From: Vibrio fortis
GTDB lineage: Bacteria; Pseudomonadota; Gammaproteobacteria; Enterobacterales; Vibrionaceae
NCBI RefSeq assembly: GCF_024347475.1
Contig: NZ_AP025487.1
Coordinates: 3,100,001 to 3,164,000 of the forward strand
Reading direction: 5' to 3'
DNA length: 64,000 nucleotides
Shown: in pieces, positions 1 to 9,897 of the stretch
Layout of the letters: every line of letters starts with the position of its first letter
Numbering within the stretch: position 1 is the first letter of the stretch
Made by a program: the position numbers and the translations under genes
The notes under the pieces: model-generated
Databases searched by the model: none
What the model was told of the DNA's origin: nothing
Seen by the model: the letters and a program-made list of their open reading frames with translations, nothing else

Positions 1-1
1 G

Positions 2-124
2 CTTAAAGAGAACTTAGACATTCTAAGCGAAACTCACAACATCACGCGTTTTGCTCTGTTCGATCAGTTCCCATATACTCACCACATGGAAGCCGGTGTA
101 TTCTTAGAGCGTAAAGCTAAATAG
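2..124 (+). CDS. trmA: tRNA (uracil-5-)-methyltransferase TrmA, C-terminal fragment
   Basis: The window opens inside this gene; only the last 40 codons are present, ending in TAG. The visible tail contains the [19 protein letters not shown] stretch that closes TrmA proteins. TrmA makes 5-methyluridine at position 54 in the T-loop of tRNAs using S-adenosylmethionine. The catalytic Cys and SAM-binding region lie outside the window. The convergent neighbour is yijD, followed by fabR, the same neighbourhood as in E. coli (fabR-yijD-trmA), which supports the call. Confidence 0.9.
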   Translation, partial: LKENLDILSETHNITRFALFDQFPYTHHMEAGVFLERKAK

Positions 125-140
125 AAACAACGAATACAAA

Positions 141-203
141 AGAATCGATTTTGACGATCGATTCTTTGAATCAAAAAAAACGAGCCACGCGGCTCGTTTT
201 TTA
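141..203. terminator. Terminators between trmA and yijD
   Basis: Two hairpins lie between the convergent genes. The first is a 9-bp stem (141-149 with 157-165). The second is CGAGCC-ACGC-GGCTCG (181-196) flanked by A8 on the left and T6 on the right, so it can end transcription in both directions. Confidence 0.85.
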
Positions 204-221
204 TTATCTATTCAGCTTAAC

Positions 222-593
222 TTACGCTGATTTAGACATGAATCCTAGTTTCTTGCCTACCCATGCGAGTAGCAGCATTGCCACGATAATAGCAAAGAAG
301 TTAGAGCCCGCTTCTGGGTGCTGTGCTTTCACAAACGCTGAGTGGCCAAATGCACCAACGAAGAAACACGCTAAGCCTACTAGTGGAATATCTTCAGATA
401 CTGGGTTTGCTAGGTACTCTTGGTATAGAGCTTGAACAGCCAGTACTAGTGCAATAAGAGGGAAAATAGAGAAACCAACTTCGCTCATCGTTACCCAAGA
501 TAACAATGCGTCACCACAAACACCCGCAACAAGAGCCAGTACTAGTGTTTTTCTTTCTGAACCGCGGTTCACAGTATTCTTTTCATTCGACAT
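222..593 (-). CDS. yijD: YijD family membrane protein (DUF1422)
   Basis: A 123-residue hydrophobic protein with about four predicted membrane segments (roughly residues 15-35, 40-58, 70-88 and 97-115). It matches the YijD/DUF1422 family in length, hydropathy and position: it directly follows fabR (fabR stop and yijD start share base 593), so the two are almost surely co-transcribed. The family function is unknown; co-occurrence with FabR suggests a link to membrane composition, but this is inference only. Confidence 0.85.
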   Translation of the reverse strand: MSNEKNTVNRGSERKTLVLALVAGVCGDALLSWVTMSEVGFSIFPLIALVLAVQALYQEYLANPVSEDIPLVGLACFFVGAFGHSAFVKAQHPEAGSNFFAIIVAMLLLAWVGKKLGFMSKSA

Positions 594-1234
594 TATTCAA
601 TCCCGCCTTTTAGTCGGTTACGTTCACGTTCTTTGCGATACCAATAAGCCCCTTTGGCTATCATTCGCAATTGCATAATCAACCGCTCAGCAAGTTCATC
701 TCGCTCACGGCTATTTAAATCCAAAGCTTCTGCGCCGGAACTAAATACCAAGGTGACTGATGCTTCTGCTTGGGTAAAAGCCTCTTCACGAGTCATCCCC
801 GTACCTATTAGATATTCCGTCATTTCCGCAACAAAGTGCTGCATTTCTCTTGCGACGGCTGTTCGAAACTCAAATGAGGTACCCGAACGTTCGCGCAATA
901 ACAGTCTGAATACGTTTGGGCTGCTTTCGATGAATTCCATAAAGGTTTCAACCGAGGTGCGGATAACACTGCCTTCTTTTACGATTCGTTGCCTTGCCTG
1001 ACGCATCAATTGACGCAACAACAAGCCGCCCTCATCGACCATGGTCAAACCGAGTTCATCCATATCTTTGAAGTGACGATAAAAAGAAGTTGGAGCAATG
1101 CCGGCTTCGCGAGCGACCTCTCTTAAGCTCAGGTTTGAAAAACTACGATCAGCGCTCAGCTGACTAAACGCAGCATCAATTAAGCTTCGACGAGTTTTTT
1201 CTTTTTGCTGTGCGCGAATTCCCATTGGTTTCAT
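593..1234 (-). CDS. fabR: TetR-family repressor of unsaturated fatty acid synthesis FabR
   Basis: A 213-residue TetR-type regulator. The N-terminal helix-turn-helix (about residues 35-65, [20 protein letters not shown]) and the stretch [11 protein letters not shown] are strongly FabR-like. In E. coli FabR represses fabA/fabB according to the saturated/unsaturated acyl-thioester ratio. The ATG at 1234 has only a weak ribosome binding site; a second ATG three codons in ([13 protein letters not shown]) matches the usual E. coli start and could be the true one. It heads a fabR-yijD operon and is divergent from sthA. Confidence 0.93.
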   Translation of the reverse strand: MKPMGIRAQQKEKTRRSLIDAAFSQLSADRSFSNLSLREVAREAGIAPTSFYRHFKDMDELGLTMVDEGGLLLRQLMRQARQRIVKEGSVIRTSVETFMEFIESSPNVFRLLLRERSGTSFEFRTAVAREMQHFVAEMTEYLIGTGMTREEAFTQAEASVTLVFSSGAEALDLNSRERDELAERLIMQLRMIAKGAYWYRKERERNRLKGGIE

Positions 1235-1561
1235 ACTTTATTAAATTCTTCTTTTACAGCCTAAACAGGCATGCCTAATACTCAGATAAATATAACGCGA
1301 ATCGCTCTATTTTATAAGGCATTCTCGCTATATATGACATCAGACACACCTCTTTGTTCACGTACCGAAGTAAATACGTTCGAGAACAAAATTTCAATCT
1401 CGGAGCTGTAATTTGGAGACATACAACATACCAAATATGACTTTTTCTGTAACACTGCGTGATCAGCTCGACTCTCTGATGTCCTTTTGATGTACCAAAT
1501 AACGGAATCAGTTAAAATCTCGCTAAAGCAATGTTAAACAAATATAACAAGGAAGATTTCT
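1235..1561. promoter_or_regulatory. Divergent fabR/sthA intergenic region
   Basis: A 327-bp non-coding stretch that must hold the promoters of fabR (leftward) and sthA (rightward). A 7-bp inverted repeat, TTTGTTC (1353-1359) and GAACAAA (1384-1390), encloses a second partly symmetric core containing ACGT on both sides. It could be an operator, but I cannot assign a regulator. An AAGGAAG ribosome binding site (1550-1556) precedes the sthA ATG. Confidence 0.45.
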
Positions 1562-2962
1562 ATGTCGCATTCGAACCACTTTGATGTGATCGTGATTGGT
1601 AGTGGCCCTGGCGGTGAAGGGGCAGCGATGGGATTAACCAAAGCCGGGTTGAATGTTGCCATCATTGAGAAAGAGAGCAGTGTTGGTGGCGGGTGTACAC
1701 ACTGGGGTACCATCCCATCAAAGGCATTACGACATGCAGTAAGCCGTATTATCGAATTCAATAACAACCCACTCTTTTGCCAAAACAATAAAAGCCTCCA
1801 CGCCACCTTCTCAGACATTCTTGGTCACGCAAAATCCGTTATCGACAAACAGACACGACTTCGCCAAGGTTTCTATGACCGCAACCAATGCACGTTAGTC
1901 TTTGGTACTGCACGCTTTATCGATAGCAACACGGTTTCTGTTATGCAAAGCGACGGTACGGAAGAGCTCTACTCTGCCGATAAATTTGTTATTGCGACCG
2001 GCTCAAGACCTTATCAACCGGACAATGTCGACTTCCTACATGAACGTATCTACGACAGCGACTCAATCTTGTCCCTGAAACACGACCCGCAACACATCAT
2101 CATATACGGTGCTGGGGTTATTGGGTGTGAGTACGCTTCTATCTTCCGTGGATTGGGTGTGAAGACAGATCTTATCAACACACGAGACCGCCTACTCTCT
2201 TTCCTTGATAACGAGACATCTGATGCTCTGTCATATCATTTCTGGAATAGCGGTGTGGTGATTCGCAATGATGAAACATTTGATCGAATTGAAGGCACAG
2301 ACGATGGCGTCATTATTCATCTGGAATCAGGCAAAAAAATGCGTGCCGACTGTTTGCTTTACGCCAATGGACGAACGGGTAACACCGACAAACTCAACCT
2401 CGGTGCCGTTGGTTTAGAAGCCGATTCACGTGGTCAAGTTTCTGTAAACGCAAACTATCAAACCAATGTGAGTCACGTATACGCGGTGGGTGATGTGATT
2501 GGTTACCCTAGCTTAGCAAGTGCAGCGTATGACCAAGGTCGATTTGTGGCACAAGCGATTGTAAAAGGTGAAGCAGAAAGCCATCTGATCGAAGATATTC
2601 CAACAGGTATCTACACCATTCCAGAGATCAGTTCGGTTGGTAAAACAGAACAAGAGCTAACCGCAGCAAAAGTACCTTACGAGGTCGGACGCTCTTCATT
2701 CAAACACCTAGCTCGTGCACAAATTGCAGGTAAAGACATCGGTAGCTTGAAGATTCTATTCCATCGTGAAACCAAAGAGATCTTAGGCATCCACGTCTTT
2801 GGTGAGCGTGCCGCAGAAATCATTCACATCGGCCAAGCAATTATGGAACAGAAAGGCGAAGCGAATACCATCGAGTATTTCGTGAATACGACGTTCAACT
2901 ATCCGACTATGGCGGAAGCTTATCGTGTTGCCGCCCTTAATGGTTTAAACCGTTTATTCTAA
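1562..2962 (+). CDS. sthA: Soluble pyridine nucleotide transhydrogenase SthA
   Basis: A 466-residue FAD flavoprotein that interconverts NADPH and NADH in the cytosol. The FAD motif GSGPGGEG lies at about residues 13-20 and a second dinucleotide motif ([14 protein letters not shown]) near residue 180. The redox-site region reads [15 protein letters not shown]: only the first Cys is kept, and the second Cys of the lipoamide-dehydrogenase disulfide is replaced by Thr, which is diagnostic of soluble transhydrogenase. The C-terminal dimerisation domain is complete. It is monocistronic, between fabR and a strong terminator. Confidence 0.95.
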   Translation: MSHSNHFDVIVIGSGPGGEGAAMGLTKAGLNVAIIEKESSVGGGCTHWGTIPSKALRHAVSRIIEFNNNPLFCQNNKSLHATFSDILGHAKSVIDKQTRLRQGFYDRNQCTLVFGTARFIDSNTVSVMQSDGTEELYSADKFVIATGSRPYQPDNVDFLHERIYDSDSILSLKHDPQHIIIYGAGVIGCEYASIFRGLGVKTDLINTRDRLLSFLDNETSDALSYHFWNSGVVIRNDETFDRIEGTDDGVIIHLESGKKMRADCLLYANGRTGNTDKLNLGAVGLEADSRGQVSVNANYQTNVSHVYAVGDVIGYPSLASAAYDQGRFVAQAIVKGEAESHLIEDIPTGIYTIPEISSVGKTEQELTAAKVPYEVGRSSFKHLARAQIAGKDIGSLKILFHRETKEILGIHVFGERAAEIIHIGQAIMEQKGEANTIEYFVNTTFNYPTMAEAYRVAALNGLNRLF

Positions 2963-3010
2963 GTTAGTGTACAGCTTAGTAAGCATTTGACCACCCATAG
3001 GCCAAATACT

Positions 3011-3040
3011 AAAGCAGCAAGCCTTCACGCTTGCTGCTTT
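3011..3040. terminator. Terminator after sthA
   Basis: A perfect 12-bp stem, AAAGCAGCAAGC / GCTTGCTGCTTT, with a CTTCAC loop. A and T runs at the stem ends make it usable from either side. Confidence 0.8.
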
Positions 3041-3114
3041 ATTAAAATTCAATCAGTTAGCTACAAAATACAGTAATTAGATCATGATGTTCCAAATACT
3101 CATCGAACTGTACA

Positions 3115-4470
3115 CTAAGCCAAGAACTCATTACGTTTCCACTGTCTAACAAATAATACCGCTAGCCCAACTCCGCGCATTCCCATGAAGCAGATCATCG
3201 CAAACCATAGTGCATGGTTCTCTAACGATGAGGCTATGAAGAAGATAAGGAAGAAAGTGCAGGTCGCAACAAACATGCTATTACGCATCTCTTTTCCCTT
3301 GGTCGCGCCAATAAAAATACCGTCTAGTAAGAAGCACCACATCGACACCAAAGGCATTGCCACTAACCAAGGCAAGTAAATCACCGCCTGCGCTTTTACC
3401 TCAGGTATGGTTGTGATCATATTTATCATGTTGCTGCCTAGCGTCATGAACACTAAGGTCAAACCAAGACAAATGATTAAGCTCCAGAAAAAAGTACCAA
3501 TCAACGACTGATTCAACTCTTGCTTATCTTTAGCACCGATGGCTTTACCTACCATTGCCTCCATCGCATAAGCGAAACCATCCATGCCGTAAGAGATGAT
3601 CATCAAGAAGCTCATTAACACCGCATTAGCAGCAACCACGTCATCACCAAAGCTGGCGCCTTGGAAAGTCATAAAGGTAAACGTAGCCTGTAGGCACAGA
3701 GAGCGTAAAAAGATATCGCGATTGAGTTTTACGAAACGAGAAAGCCCATGAGTGGTTTGTTTTACCAAAGACAAAATGCTAGGCAACTGTCTCTTTGACC
3801 AAACGCGAGCCACGCATACCAAGCCAAACAATAAACCCATATAGTCTGCAAGCACCGAAGCATAAGCTGCTCCTTCAACTTGCCAACCTAATCCAATTAC
3901 GAACACCACATCAAAAACAATATTCGTGACATTGGTGATGATCACCATCCACATCGGCGCTTTGGCATTTTGTGTTCCCAGCAGCCATCCAAGAATCACA
4001 AAGTTACTCAGTGCTGCCGGAGCGCTCCAAGCACGAATCGAAAAATACTGTTCACCATAAAGCTTCACCTGATCACTGGCACTACTCAAAGAGAACACCA
4101 CATCGGCGATCATGCCATGCAGCAGCAAGAACAGTGCAGCAAAGCCTAAGCTCATCGTAATACCCTGCACGAACACTAAACCCAGTTGCTGGTTATCACT
4201 GGCACCGTATGATTGCGCCGCCAAGCCTGTGGTCGACATTCGAAGAAAACCAAGGAGCCAGAAGGTCACGCTGATCATGGTGCCACCCAGCGCAACGCCT
4301 CCCAGATACCAAGCATGCTCTAGGTGACCAATAACAGCTGCATCAACCAAGCCAAGCAGAGGAACGGTAATGTTGGAGAGAACCATAGGTATCGCGAGCA
4401 TTAATACTCGCTGGTGAACCGATAAGTTCGTTAAAGTTTGAACAATTGATTGGGGAAGAAATAGCTTCAC
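3115..4470 (-). CDS. dinF: MATE-family efflux transporter DinF
   Basis: About 451 residues with twelve hydrophobic segments and the MATE signature region (SNITVPLLGLVDAAVIGHL, then LRMSTTGLAAQSYGA). DinF is the classic SOS-regulated partner of lexA, a Na+/H+-coupled multidrug exporter of the inner membrane. Here a methyltransferase gene sits between lexA and dinF. I place the start at the GTG at 4470, which has GAGG five bases upstream; a GTG two codons earlier (4476) overlaps that ribosome binding site itself. The site lies in a hairpin (see 4472-4495). It is likely co-transcribed from lexA or from the Fur-box region. Confidence 0.88.
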   Translation of the reverse strand: MKLFLPQSIVQTLTNLSVHQRVLMLAIPMVLSNITVPLLGLVDAAVIGHLEHAWYLGGVALGGTMISVTFWLLGFLRMSTTGLAAQSYGASDNQQLGLVFVQGITMSLGFAALFLLLHGMIADVVFSLSSASDQVKLYGEQYFSIRAWSAPAALSNFVILGWLLGTQNAKAPMWMVIITNVTNIVFDVVFVIGLGWQVEGAAYASVLADYMGLLFGLVCVARVWSKRQLPSILSLVKQTTHGLSRFVKLNRDIFLRSLCLQATFTFMTFQGASFGDDVVAANAVLMSFLMIISYGMDGFAYAMEAMVGKAIGAKDKQELNQSLIGTFFWSLIICLGLTLVFMTLGSNMINMITTIPEVKAQAVIYLPWLVAMPLVSMWCFLLDGIFIGATKGKEMRNSMFVATCTFFLIFFIASSLENHALWFAMICFMGMRGVGLAVLFVRQWKRNEFLA

Positions 4471-4471
4471 G

Positions 4472-4495
4472 ATCACCTCTTTGATTTGAGGTGAT
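4472..4495 (-). promoter_or_regulatory. Hairpin masking the dinF ribosome binding site
   Basis: A perfect 8-bp inverted repeat, ATCACCTC (4472-4479) and GAGGTGAT (4488-4495), separated by 8 bases. In the dinF mRNA the downstream arm contains the GAGG ribosome binding site immediately before the GTG start. There is no U-run, so it is not a standard terminator. Confidence 0.55.
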
Positions 4496-4572
4496 AGTTT
4501 AACCTAGGGGATAGAGATTCACTACGTGATGACGAGAACCGAATAAAGAACGAGAAGTGGCAGGAAATAGAC

Positions 4573-5448
4573 CTACCACTTCATCACGATAAGCTGTGGG
4601 GTCAGTCGTTTCTTAAATTGCGTTAACTTACTCACCATTCTTTGCCAAAGCTTCCAGCGGTTACATTGCTGATCCAATGGAGAGAAAGCTTTGATCCATT
4701 GAGTCCACGGGAGCCAATTTAATACGCTATCCATTGGGGAAGCCAAACCATGAGCGTATTCGCCTGAACCCAGTTTTTGTCCAAGCTTGCTTGAACTCTT
4801 GTCGCCAGCCAATACTAAACAAGCGTGAGCATGAGTAAATTGACGACTCAATGCTTGAATAAAATGCGCCGTGGTTTGTTCATCACAATCAAGCAATGCA
4901 TGCTCACAAACAATCATCACTGGAGCTTGTTCTGGGATGTTCAGCTCATCAAGCCACGTCAGATCATTGACCGAGCCACACTCTAAGCGATAGCGTTCAT
5001 TCTTATGGAATAGACGCTGGCGCCATACCAAATTCTCGGTCACATCTAACTCAACCCAATGACAGCGACCGTTATCTAAACGGTAGAAGCGTGTATCAAG
5101 TCCTGCCCCGACGTTAATTATCCACGCATCAGGGTTATGGGATAGGTATTGTTGGATTTGGTTGTCACAAAGCTGGGTGAGCGTCGCGTATAGAAGCTGT
5201 TGCTGATCGAGTTCACCGGTTAAACATTCAGGAGCAAGACGACAACGGGTACACGCTTGTGCAGCGATTGGATCATAAACAAGGCCGTCATCAGCTAGAC
5301 TTTCTCGACTACGAAACCAAAGCGGTTGAATAAGATTACTGGGAACATGAAATTCAGAATGAGACATGTCTTGCTGCGCCATTGGTCTACGAGCAGCGCT
5401 GCGCTTTGAGGAAAGCGGTGATAACTGAGGTTTGTTTTGATTAGACAT
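4573..5448 (-). CDS. SAM-dependent methyltransferase, leucine carboxyl methyltransferase (LCM)-like
   Basis: A 291-residue protein resembling the LCM/TcmP O-methyltransferase family. The SAM-binding stretch is WIINVGAGLDTRFYRLD (about residues 107-123), followed by an acidic VELDVTE strand (about 130-136). A Cys-rich patch (CTRCRLAPEC, near residue 60) lies ahead of it. The substrate is unknown. I choose the ATG at 5448 because AAGGAAG is well spaced from it; the ATG at 5454 overlaps that site. Two Fur-box-like sequences and a masking hairpin precede the gene, suggesting iron control separate from the upstream lexA. dinF follows. Confidence 0.75.
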   Translation of the reverse strand: MSNQNKPQLSPLSSKRSAARRPMAQQDMSHSEFHVPSNLIQPLWFRSRESLADDGLVYDPIAAQACTRCRLAPECLTGELDQQQLLYATLTQLCDNQIQQYLSHNPDAWIINVGAGLDTRFYRLDNGRCHWVELDVTENLVWRQRLFHKNERYRLECGSVNDLTWLDELNIPEQAPVMIVCEHALLDCDEQTTAHFIQALSRQFTHAHACLVLAGDKSSSKLGQKLGSGEYAHGLASPMDSVLNWLPWTQWIKAFSPLDQQCNRWKLWQRMVSKLTQFKKRLTPQLIVMKW

Positions 5449-5452
5449 GTTC

Positions 5453-5480
5453 ATCTTCCTTGTAACTCAACAAGGAAGAT
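5453..5480 (-). promoter_or_regulatory. Hairpin masking the methyltransferase ribosome binding site
   Basis: A perfect 10-bp inverted repeat: ATCTTCCTTG (5453-5462) and CAAGGAAGAT (5471-5480) with an 8-base loop. In the mRNA the downstream arm contains the AAGGAAG ribosome binding site and the first bases of the upstream ATG. No U-tract follows, so translational control is more likely than termination. Confidence 0.6.
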
Positions 5481-5532
5481 GATAATGAATATCAATTACA
5501 ATGACAAGTTATTGAGAATAAATATCAATAAC
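5481..5532. promoter_or_regulatory. Two Fur-box-like sequences in the lexA-methyltransferase gap
   Basis: GATAATGAATATCAATTAC (5481-5499) matches the 19-bp Fur consensus GATAATGATAATCATTATC at 14 positions; GAGAATAAATATCAATAAC (5514-5532) matches at 13. Both lie just upstream of the methyltransferase start, where an iron-regulated promoter would sit. Assignment is by eye. Confidence 0.5.
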
Positions 5533-5545
5533 TCATTGTGTGATA

Positions 5546-6166
5546 TTACATCCAATCTGTGTTGCGAATGATACCAACCGCCAAGCCTTCAATGGCTAAG
5601 TGTTGGGTTTCTAGATCCACTTGGATTGGAGAAAACTCTTCATTTTCAGCATGTAGCAGCACCGTTGAGCCTTTGCGCTCTAGACGCTTAACTGTTACAT
5701 CATCATCGACACGAGCTACAACAACCTGACCATCGCGTACATCTTGCGTCTTGTGCACAGCCAGTAGATCGCCATCCATAATACCGATGTCTTTCATACT
5801 TTCGCCATTAACGCGCAGTAGGAAGTCTGCTTGTGGCTTGAACATACCAGGGTCAACTTGGTAATGGGTTTCTACGTGCTCTTGTGCAAGGATAGGCTCA
5901 CCCGCTGCCACTTGACCGATCAAAGGCAAACCTTCTTCGTCATTGGCTGCGTCATCAAGCAAGATGCGAATACCACGAGACGCACCCGGAATGATCTCAA
6001 TAGCTTCTTTTCGAGCTAGAGCTTTTAAATGTTCCTCTGCCGCATTAGCAGAGCGAAAGCCTAGTTCACGCGCGATTTCAGCACGTGTCGGTGGCATACC
6101 GGACTCTTCAATCTTGTTTTTAATCAAGTCGAAGACTTGTTGTTGGCGGGGCGTTAACGGCTTCAT
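5546..6166 (-). CDS. lexA: SOS repressor LexA
   Basis: 206 residues. The N-terminal winged helix-turn-helix ([26 protein letters not shown], given here only as its span, about residues 25-50) binds SOS boxes. The self-cleavage site is A88-G89 in QVAAGEP; the catalytic dyad is S123 (NGESM) and K160 (VTVKRL), offset by four from E. coli S119/K156. RecA-stimulated autocleavage derepresses the SOS regulon. Two SOS boxes precede the gene, so it is autoregulated. It is divergent from plsB, with the methyltransferase and dinF downstream. Confidence 0.97.
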   Translation of the reverse strand: MKPLTPRQQQVFDLIKNKIEESGMPPTRAEIARELGFRSANAAEEHLKALARKEAIEIIPGASRGIRILLDDAANDEEGLPLIGQVAAGEPILAQEHVETHYQVDPGMFKPQADFLLRVNGESMKDIGIMDGDLLAVHKTQDVRDGQVVVARVDDDVTVKRLERKGSTVLLHAENEEFSPIQVDLETQHLAIEGLAVGIIRNTDWM

Positions 6167-6173
6167 GAGTCAC

Positions 6174-6209
6174 CTGTCTTTTTATACAGTTGACTGTGAG
6201 TATATCCAG
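6174..6209. promoter_or_regulatory. Two tandem SOS (LexA) boxes
   Basis: CTGT-CTTTTTAT-ACAG (6174-6189) fits CTGT-N8-ACAG exactly. A second copy, CTGT-GAGTATAT-CCAG (6194-6209), has one mismatch. The tandem arrangement a few bases upstream of lexA is the same as at E. coli lexA. Confidence 0.9.
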
Positions 6210-6549
6210 TAACTGAACAAAAGCAAAGCAATTGGTTGTTTTTAGTTCATTTTTAAACAACCAGCTACTTTTTATGGCTTTGTAAACAGTCAGCTAAGTC
6301 ATTGTTTTAATCAAAGCCTTTAAAAACTGGTGACAATTAAACCTATACTCAATCAGTCGATGAATGATTTTCCGCAAACTTAACGCCATTATGACTAATT
6401 CCATTAAAAGGTTAGACCAGTTTCTGGTATTCTTGCATCGATTAAATTTACGCCTAGGCCTATCCCTATTTTAAACCGAGTGAGCTTCACTAACTGAAAA
6501 TAGAGATACGCTTGAGCATGACAAAAAACTACTGAGGCAGTGAACCTAT
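6210..6549. promoter_or_regulatory. lexA/plsB divergent intergenic region
   Basis: An AT-rich non-coding stretch that should carry the plsB promoter. It has a perfect 9-bp inverted repeat, TGGTTGTTT (6233-6241) and AAACAACCA (6255-6263), with a 13-base spacer. I see no gene in it. Confidence 0.4.
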
Positions 6550-8973
6550 ATGTCTTCTGGACAATCTTTTTCACGTTCAATAATGAAGCTTCCTTTATCC
6601 GTATTGGTAAAAGGCACATCGATTCCTTCAAACCCAATTGAAGATTTGAACATTGATTTAGGCAAACCAATTGTATATGCGTTACCTTTCCGCTCGAGTG
6701 TCGACCTCCTAACGCTACAAAAACATGCGCTAGAGCTTGGTCTTCCTGATCCACTGAGCCCACTTGAGATTAATGGTAAATCACTGCAACGCTACGTGTT
6801 TATCGCGTCACGCAAAACCCTAGTTCAAGATGACGACCACGTACCAAGCTCATCGATCGCAGTATTCACGGAGCTGCTTCAGCTTCATGAGTCTGACTCA
6901 GAGCTAGACGTTCAGGTTATCCCAGCCACAGTATTGTGGGGGCGCAAACCGGGTAAAGAAAATACCCAGAAACCTTATCTACAAGCGATGAACGGCCTAG
7001 AGAAATCGAAAGCGGTTCTATTAGCAGGTCGCGATTGTTTAGTCCGTTTCAGCCCAGTAGTATCACTACGCTACATGGCAAACTCACACGGTACTGATAG
7101 CACGATTGCACACAAGCTCGCACGTGTAGCACGTATCCACTTCTCTCGCCAAAAACTGGCAGCGTCGGGCCCGAACCTTCCAAGTCGCCAAGCGCTGTTC
7201 GATCGCTTACTAAAATCAGAAGCGATCAAGAAAGCGATTGAAGATGAAGCGAAATCAAAGAACATCTCAATTGAAAAAGCGAGTAAAGAAGCGCAGGACA
7301 TCATGGATGAGATTGCGGCTAACTTCTCTTACTCACTAATTAAGCGTGGTGAGAAAATACTAGGCTGGCTATGGAACAAACTGTACCAAGGCCTGCACAT
7401 CAACAATGCATCTACGGTCCGTAAACTGGCACAAGATGGTCACGAGATCGTCTATGTACCATGTCACCGTAGCCACATGGACTACCTACTGCTCTCTTAT
7501 GTGCTTTATCATGAGGGCATGGTTCCTCCGCATATTGCAGCGGGTATTAACCTCAACTTCTTCCCTGCTGGCCCGATCTTCCGTCACGGCGGTGCTTTCT
7601 TCATTCGTCGTAGCTTTAAAGGCAACAAGCTGTACTCAACAATTTTCCGTGAGTATCTAGCCGAGCTATTCGCGAAAGGTTATTCCGTTGAGTACTTCAG
7701 TGAAGGTGGTCGCTCTCGGACTGGTCGTCTACTGCAGGCTAAAACTGGCATGCTGGCGATGACTATTCAGGCAATGTTGCGTGGTATGAATCGTCCCGTA
7801 ACGTTAGTGCCTGTTTACATTGGCTACGAGCACGTAATGGAAGTGGCAACTTACGCCAAAGAGCTACGTGGTAAGCGCAAAGAGAAAGAGAATGCTGGCT
7901 TGGTGCTTCGTACGATTCGCAAGCTACGCAACTTTGGTAAAGGCTATGTTAACTTCGGTGAACCAATTCAGCTAAACCAATACCTGAATGAGCATTCTCC
8001 AGAATGGACTAAAGACATCGATCCGATTGGCACTAGCAAGCCACAATGGATGACTCCAGTTGTGAACGACCTGGCGACTAAGATGATGACTCACATTAAT
8101 GATGCAGCGGCAACCAACGCGCTGACTCTGTGTGCGACAGCTCTACTAGCTTCACGTCAACGCGCACTATCTCGTGACTCACTGGTATCACAGATCGATT
8201 GTTACTTATCGATACTGAAGAATGTGCCTTACTCTGAGACATTCACGGTACCAAAAGACAGCGCAGAAGATTTAGTGAAACACGCTGAGTCTTTGAATAA
8301 GTTCCTCATTGAATCAGACACGATGGGCGACATTATTTCGCTCGACCGTCACCAGTCGATCCTGATGACTTACTACCGTAACAACATCATTCACCTATTC
8401 GCACTGCCATCACTGGTTGCGCAGATGCTGATTCGTCAACGCGAGCTGTCGATTACAGATATTCAAAAGAACGTGGCGATTATCTATCCGTTCCTTAAGA
8501 AAGAGCTATTCCTTAGCTACCCAGAGGATGCGTTAGAGGAAGTGGTCGCTAACATCATCTCTGAACTGGAACGCCAGGGTATGATCATGGTGAAAGACAG
8601 CGAAGTCACGATCAACCAATCGAATAGCCAACCTCTGATGCTATTAGGTCGCACAATCTCTGAAACGCTACAGCGCTACTCTATCGCATTGAACCTTCTG
8701 GTAGAGAACCCAGATCTAGACAAATCCGAGCTTGAGCAGAAGAGCCAAGATATCGCTCAGCGTCTAGGTCGCCTGCACGGTATTAACGCTCCAGAGTTTT
8801 TCGATAAGGGTGTATTCGCATCTATGTTCGCGACGTTAAAACAGCAAGCGTACCTAGATAGCGATGGTAACTGCGACTTAGAGAAGACCACGGTTTTCGC
8901 TAAGCTGCTTTACTCAATGCTTTACCCAGAGGTGCGCTTGACGATTCAAGAGAGCATCCATCAAGCGGAATAA
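6550..8973 (+). CDS. plsB: Glycerol-3-phosphate acyltransferase PlsB
   Basis: An 807-residue membrane-associated enzyme, the same size as E. coli PlsB, catalysing the first acylation of glycerol-3-phosphate in phospholipid synthesis. The acyltransferase HX4D motif is H306-RSHM-D311, at the E. coli position. The block II and III motifs GAFFIRRSF and [11 protein letters not shown] and block [13 protein letters not shown] are present. The start ATG follows a purine-rich GAGG. It is divergent from lexA and ends at a strong terminator, so it is probably monocistronic. Confidence 0.97.
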   Translation: MSSGQSFSRSIMKLPLSVLVKGTSIPSNPIEDLNIDLGKPIVYALPFRSSVDLLTLQKHALELGLPDPLSPLEINGKSLQRYVFIASRKTLVQDDDHVPSSSIAVFTELLQLHESDSELDVQVIPATVLWGRKPGKENTQKPYLQAMNGLEKSKAVLLAGRDCLVRFSPVVSLRYMANSHGTDSTIAHKLARVARIHFSRQKLAASGPNLPSRQALFDRLLKSEAIKKAIEDEAKSKNISIEKASKEAQDIMDEIAANFSYSLIKRGEKILGWLWNKLYQGLHINNASTVRKLAQDGHEIVYVPCHRSHMDYLLLSYVLYHEGMVPPHIAAGINLNFFPAGPIFRHGGAFFIRRSFKGNKLYSTIFREYLAELFAKGYSVEYFSEGGRSRTGRLLQAKTGMLAMTIQAMLRGMNRPVTLVPVYIGYEHVMEVATYAKELRGKRKEKENAGLVLRTIRKLRNFGKGYVNFGEPIQLNQYLNEHSPEWTKDIDPIGTSKPQWMTPVVNDLATKMMTHINDAAATNALTLCATALLASRQRALSRDSLVSQIDCYLSILKNVPYSETFTVPKDSAEDLVKHAESLNKFLIESDTMGDIISLDRHQSILMTYYRNNIIHLFALPSLVAQMLIRQRELSITDIQKNVAIIYPFLKKELFLSYPEDALEEVVANIISELERQGMIMVKDSEVTINQSNSQPLMLLGRTISETLQRYSIALNLLVENPDLDKSELEQKSQDIAQRLGRLHGINAPEFFDKGVFASMFATLKQQAYLDSDGNCDLEKTTVFAKLLYSMLYPEVRLTIQESIHQAE

Positions 8974-8988
8974 CAACGCGAGATACAG

Positions 8989-9016
8989 AAAAGGCACCCA
9001 ATGGGTGCCTTTTTTA
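8989..9016. terminator. Terminator between plsB and ubiA
   Basis: Stem GGCACCC / GGGTGCC (8993-8999 with 9003-9009), preceded by A4 and followed by T6; works for both convergent genes. Confidence 0.88.
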
Positions 9017-9042
9017 TATTTATCTGTTTTTTTTCTAGGTTT

Positions 9043-9897
9043 TTACCAGAATGCGATAAGCAAGCCTGCGGTTACTGCCATTCCAACATAGTTGTTATTT
9101 AAGAAGGCTTGGAAGCAGAGGTCTCGGTCACGATGACGAATGAGATGCTGCTGATAGACAAACAACCCGCCAACAACAAGTAGGCTCCAGTAAAAGCTCC
9201 CGCCCAACTGATAGTGCATACCCAGTGCAATCAACATCGCCAAGGTAATTAACTGCAGAACACCGATCACTAGCTTATCTTGGCGCCCGAACAGAATCGC
9301 AGTCGACTTAATACCAATTTTAAGGTCATCATCTCGATCAACCATCGCATACTGAGTGTCATAAGCGATGGTCCACAGAGCGTTAATCGCAAATACAAAC
9401 CATACTACGCCCGGTAGCTCATTGGTTTGCGCTGCCCACGCCATTGGGATTGCCCAACTAAAGGCTAAGCCTAGGAATAATTGAGGCAAGTGAGTAAAGC
9501 GCTTCATAAAAGGATAAATAAACGCTAACCCAACACCAATAAACGACAACTGGATCGTCAGTGTGTTCATGGTTAAGACCAGTAGAAACGAGACTATAGC
9601 CAGAACCAAGAACAGAGCGATCGCCTCTTTACTGGTGACGATGCCCGAAGGTAAAGGTCGCTGCTTAGTCCGCTTAACATGGCCATCAACCTTACGATCG
9701 GCGAAATCATTAATCACACACCCTGCAGAGCGCATCAACACGACACCCAACACAAACACCACCAATACCGACATATCTGGCAAGCCATTCGCGGCAATCA
9801 CTAAAGCCCACAAGGTTGGCCAAAGCAACAATAAGGTTCCAATGGGGCGATCCATTCGCGTTAACTGCCAATAGGCTTTCGCTTTCGTGGCCAGCAT
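9043..9897 (-). CDS. ubiA: 4-hydroxybenzoate octaprenyltransferase UbiA
   Basis: 284 residues with eight or nine membrane segments. It attaches the polyprenyl chain to 4-hydroxybenzoate, the second committed step of ubiquinone synthesis. Both Asp-rich prenyltransferase motifs are present: [20 protein letters not shown] (near residue 65) and [13 protein letters not shown] (near residue 185). The start abuts the ubiC stop with no gap, giving a ubiC-ubiA operon as in E. coli. Confidence 0.96.
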   Translation of the reverse strand: MLATKAKAYWQLTRMDRPIGTLLLLWPTLWALVIAANGLPDMSVLVVFVLGVVLMRSAGCVINDFADRKVDGHVKRTKQRPLPSGIVTSKEAIALFLVLAIVSFLLVLTMNTLTIQLSFIGVGLAFIYPFMKRFTHLPQLFLGLAFSWAIPMAWAAQTNELPGVVWFVFAINALWTIAYDTQYAMVDRDDDLKIGIKSTAILFGRQDKLVIGVLQLITLAMLIALGMHYQLGGSFYWSLLVVGGLFVYQQHLIRHRDRDLCFQAFLNNNYVGMAVTAGLLIAFW

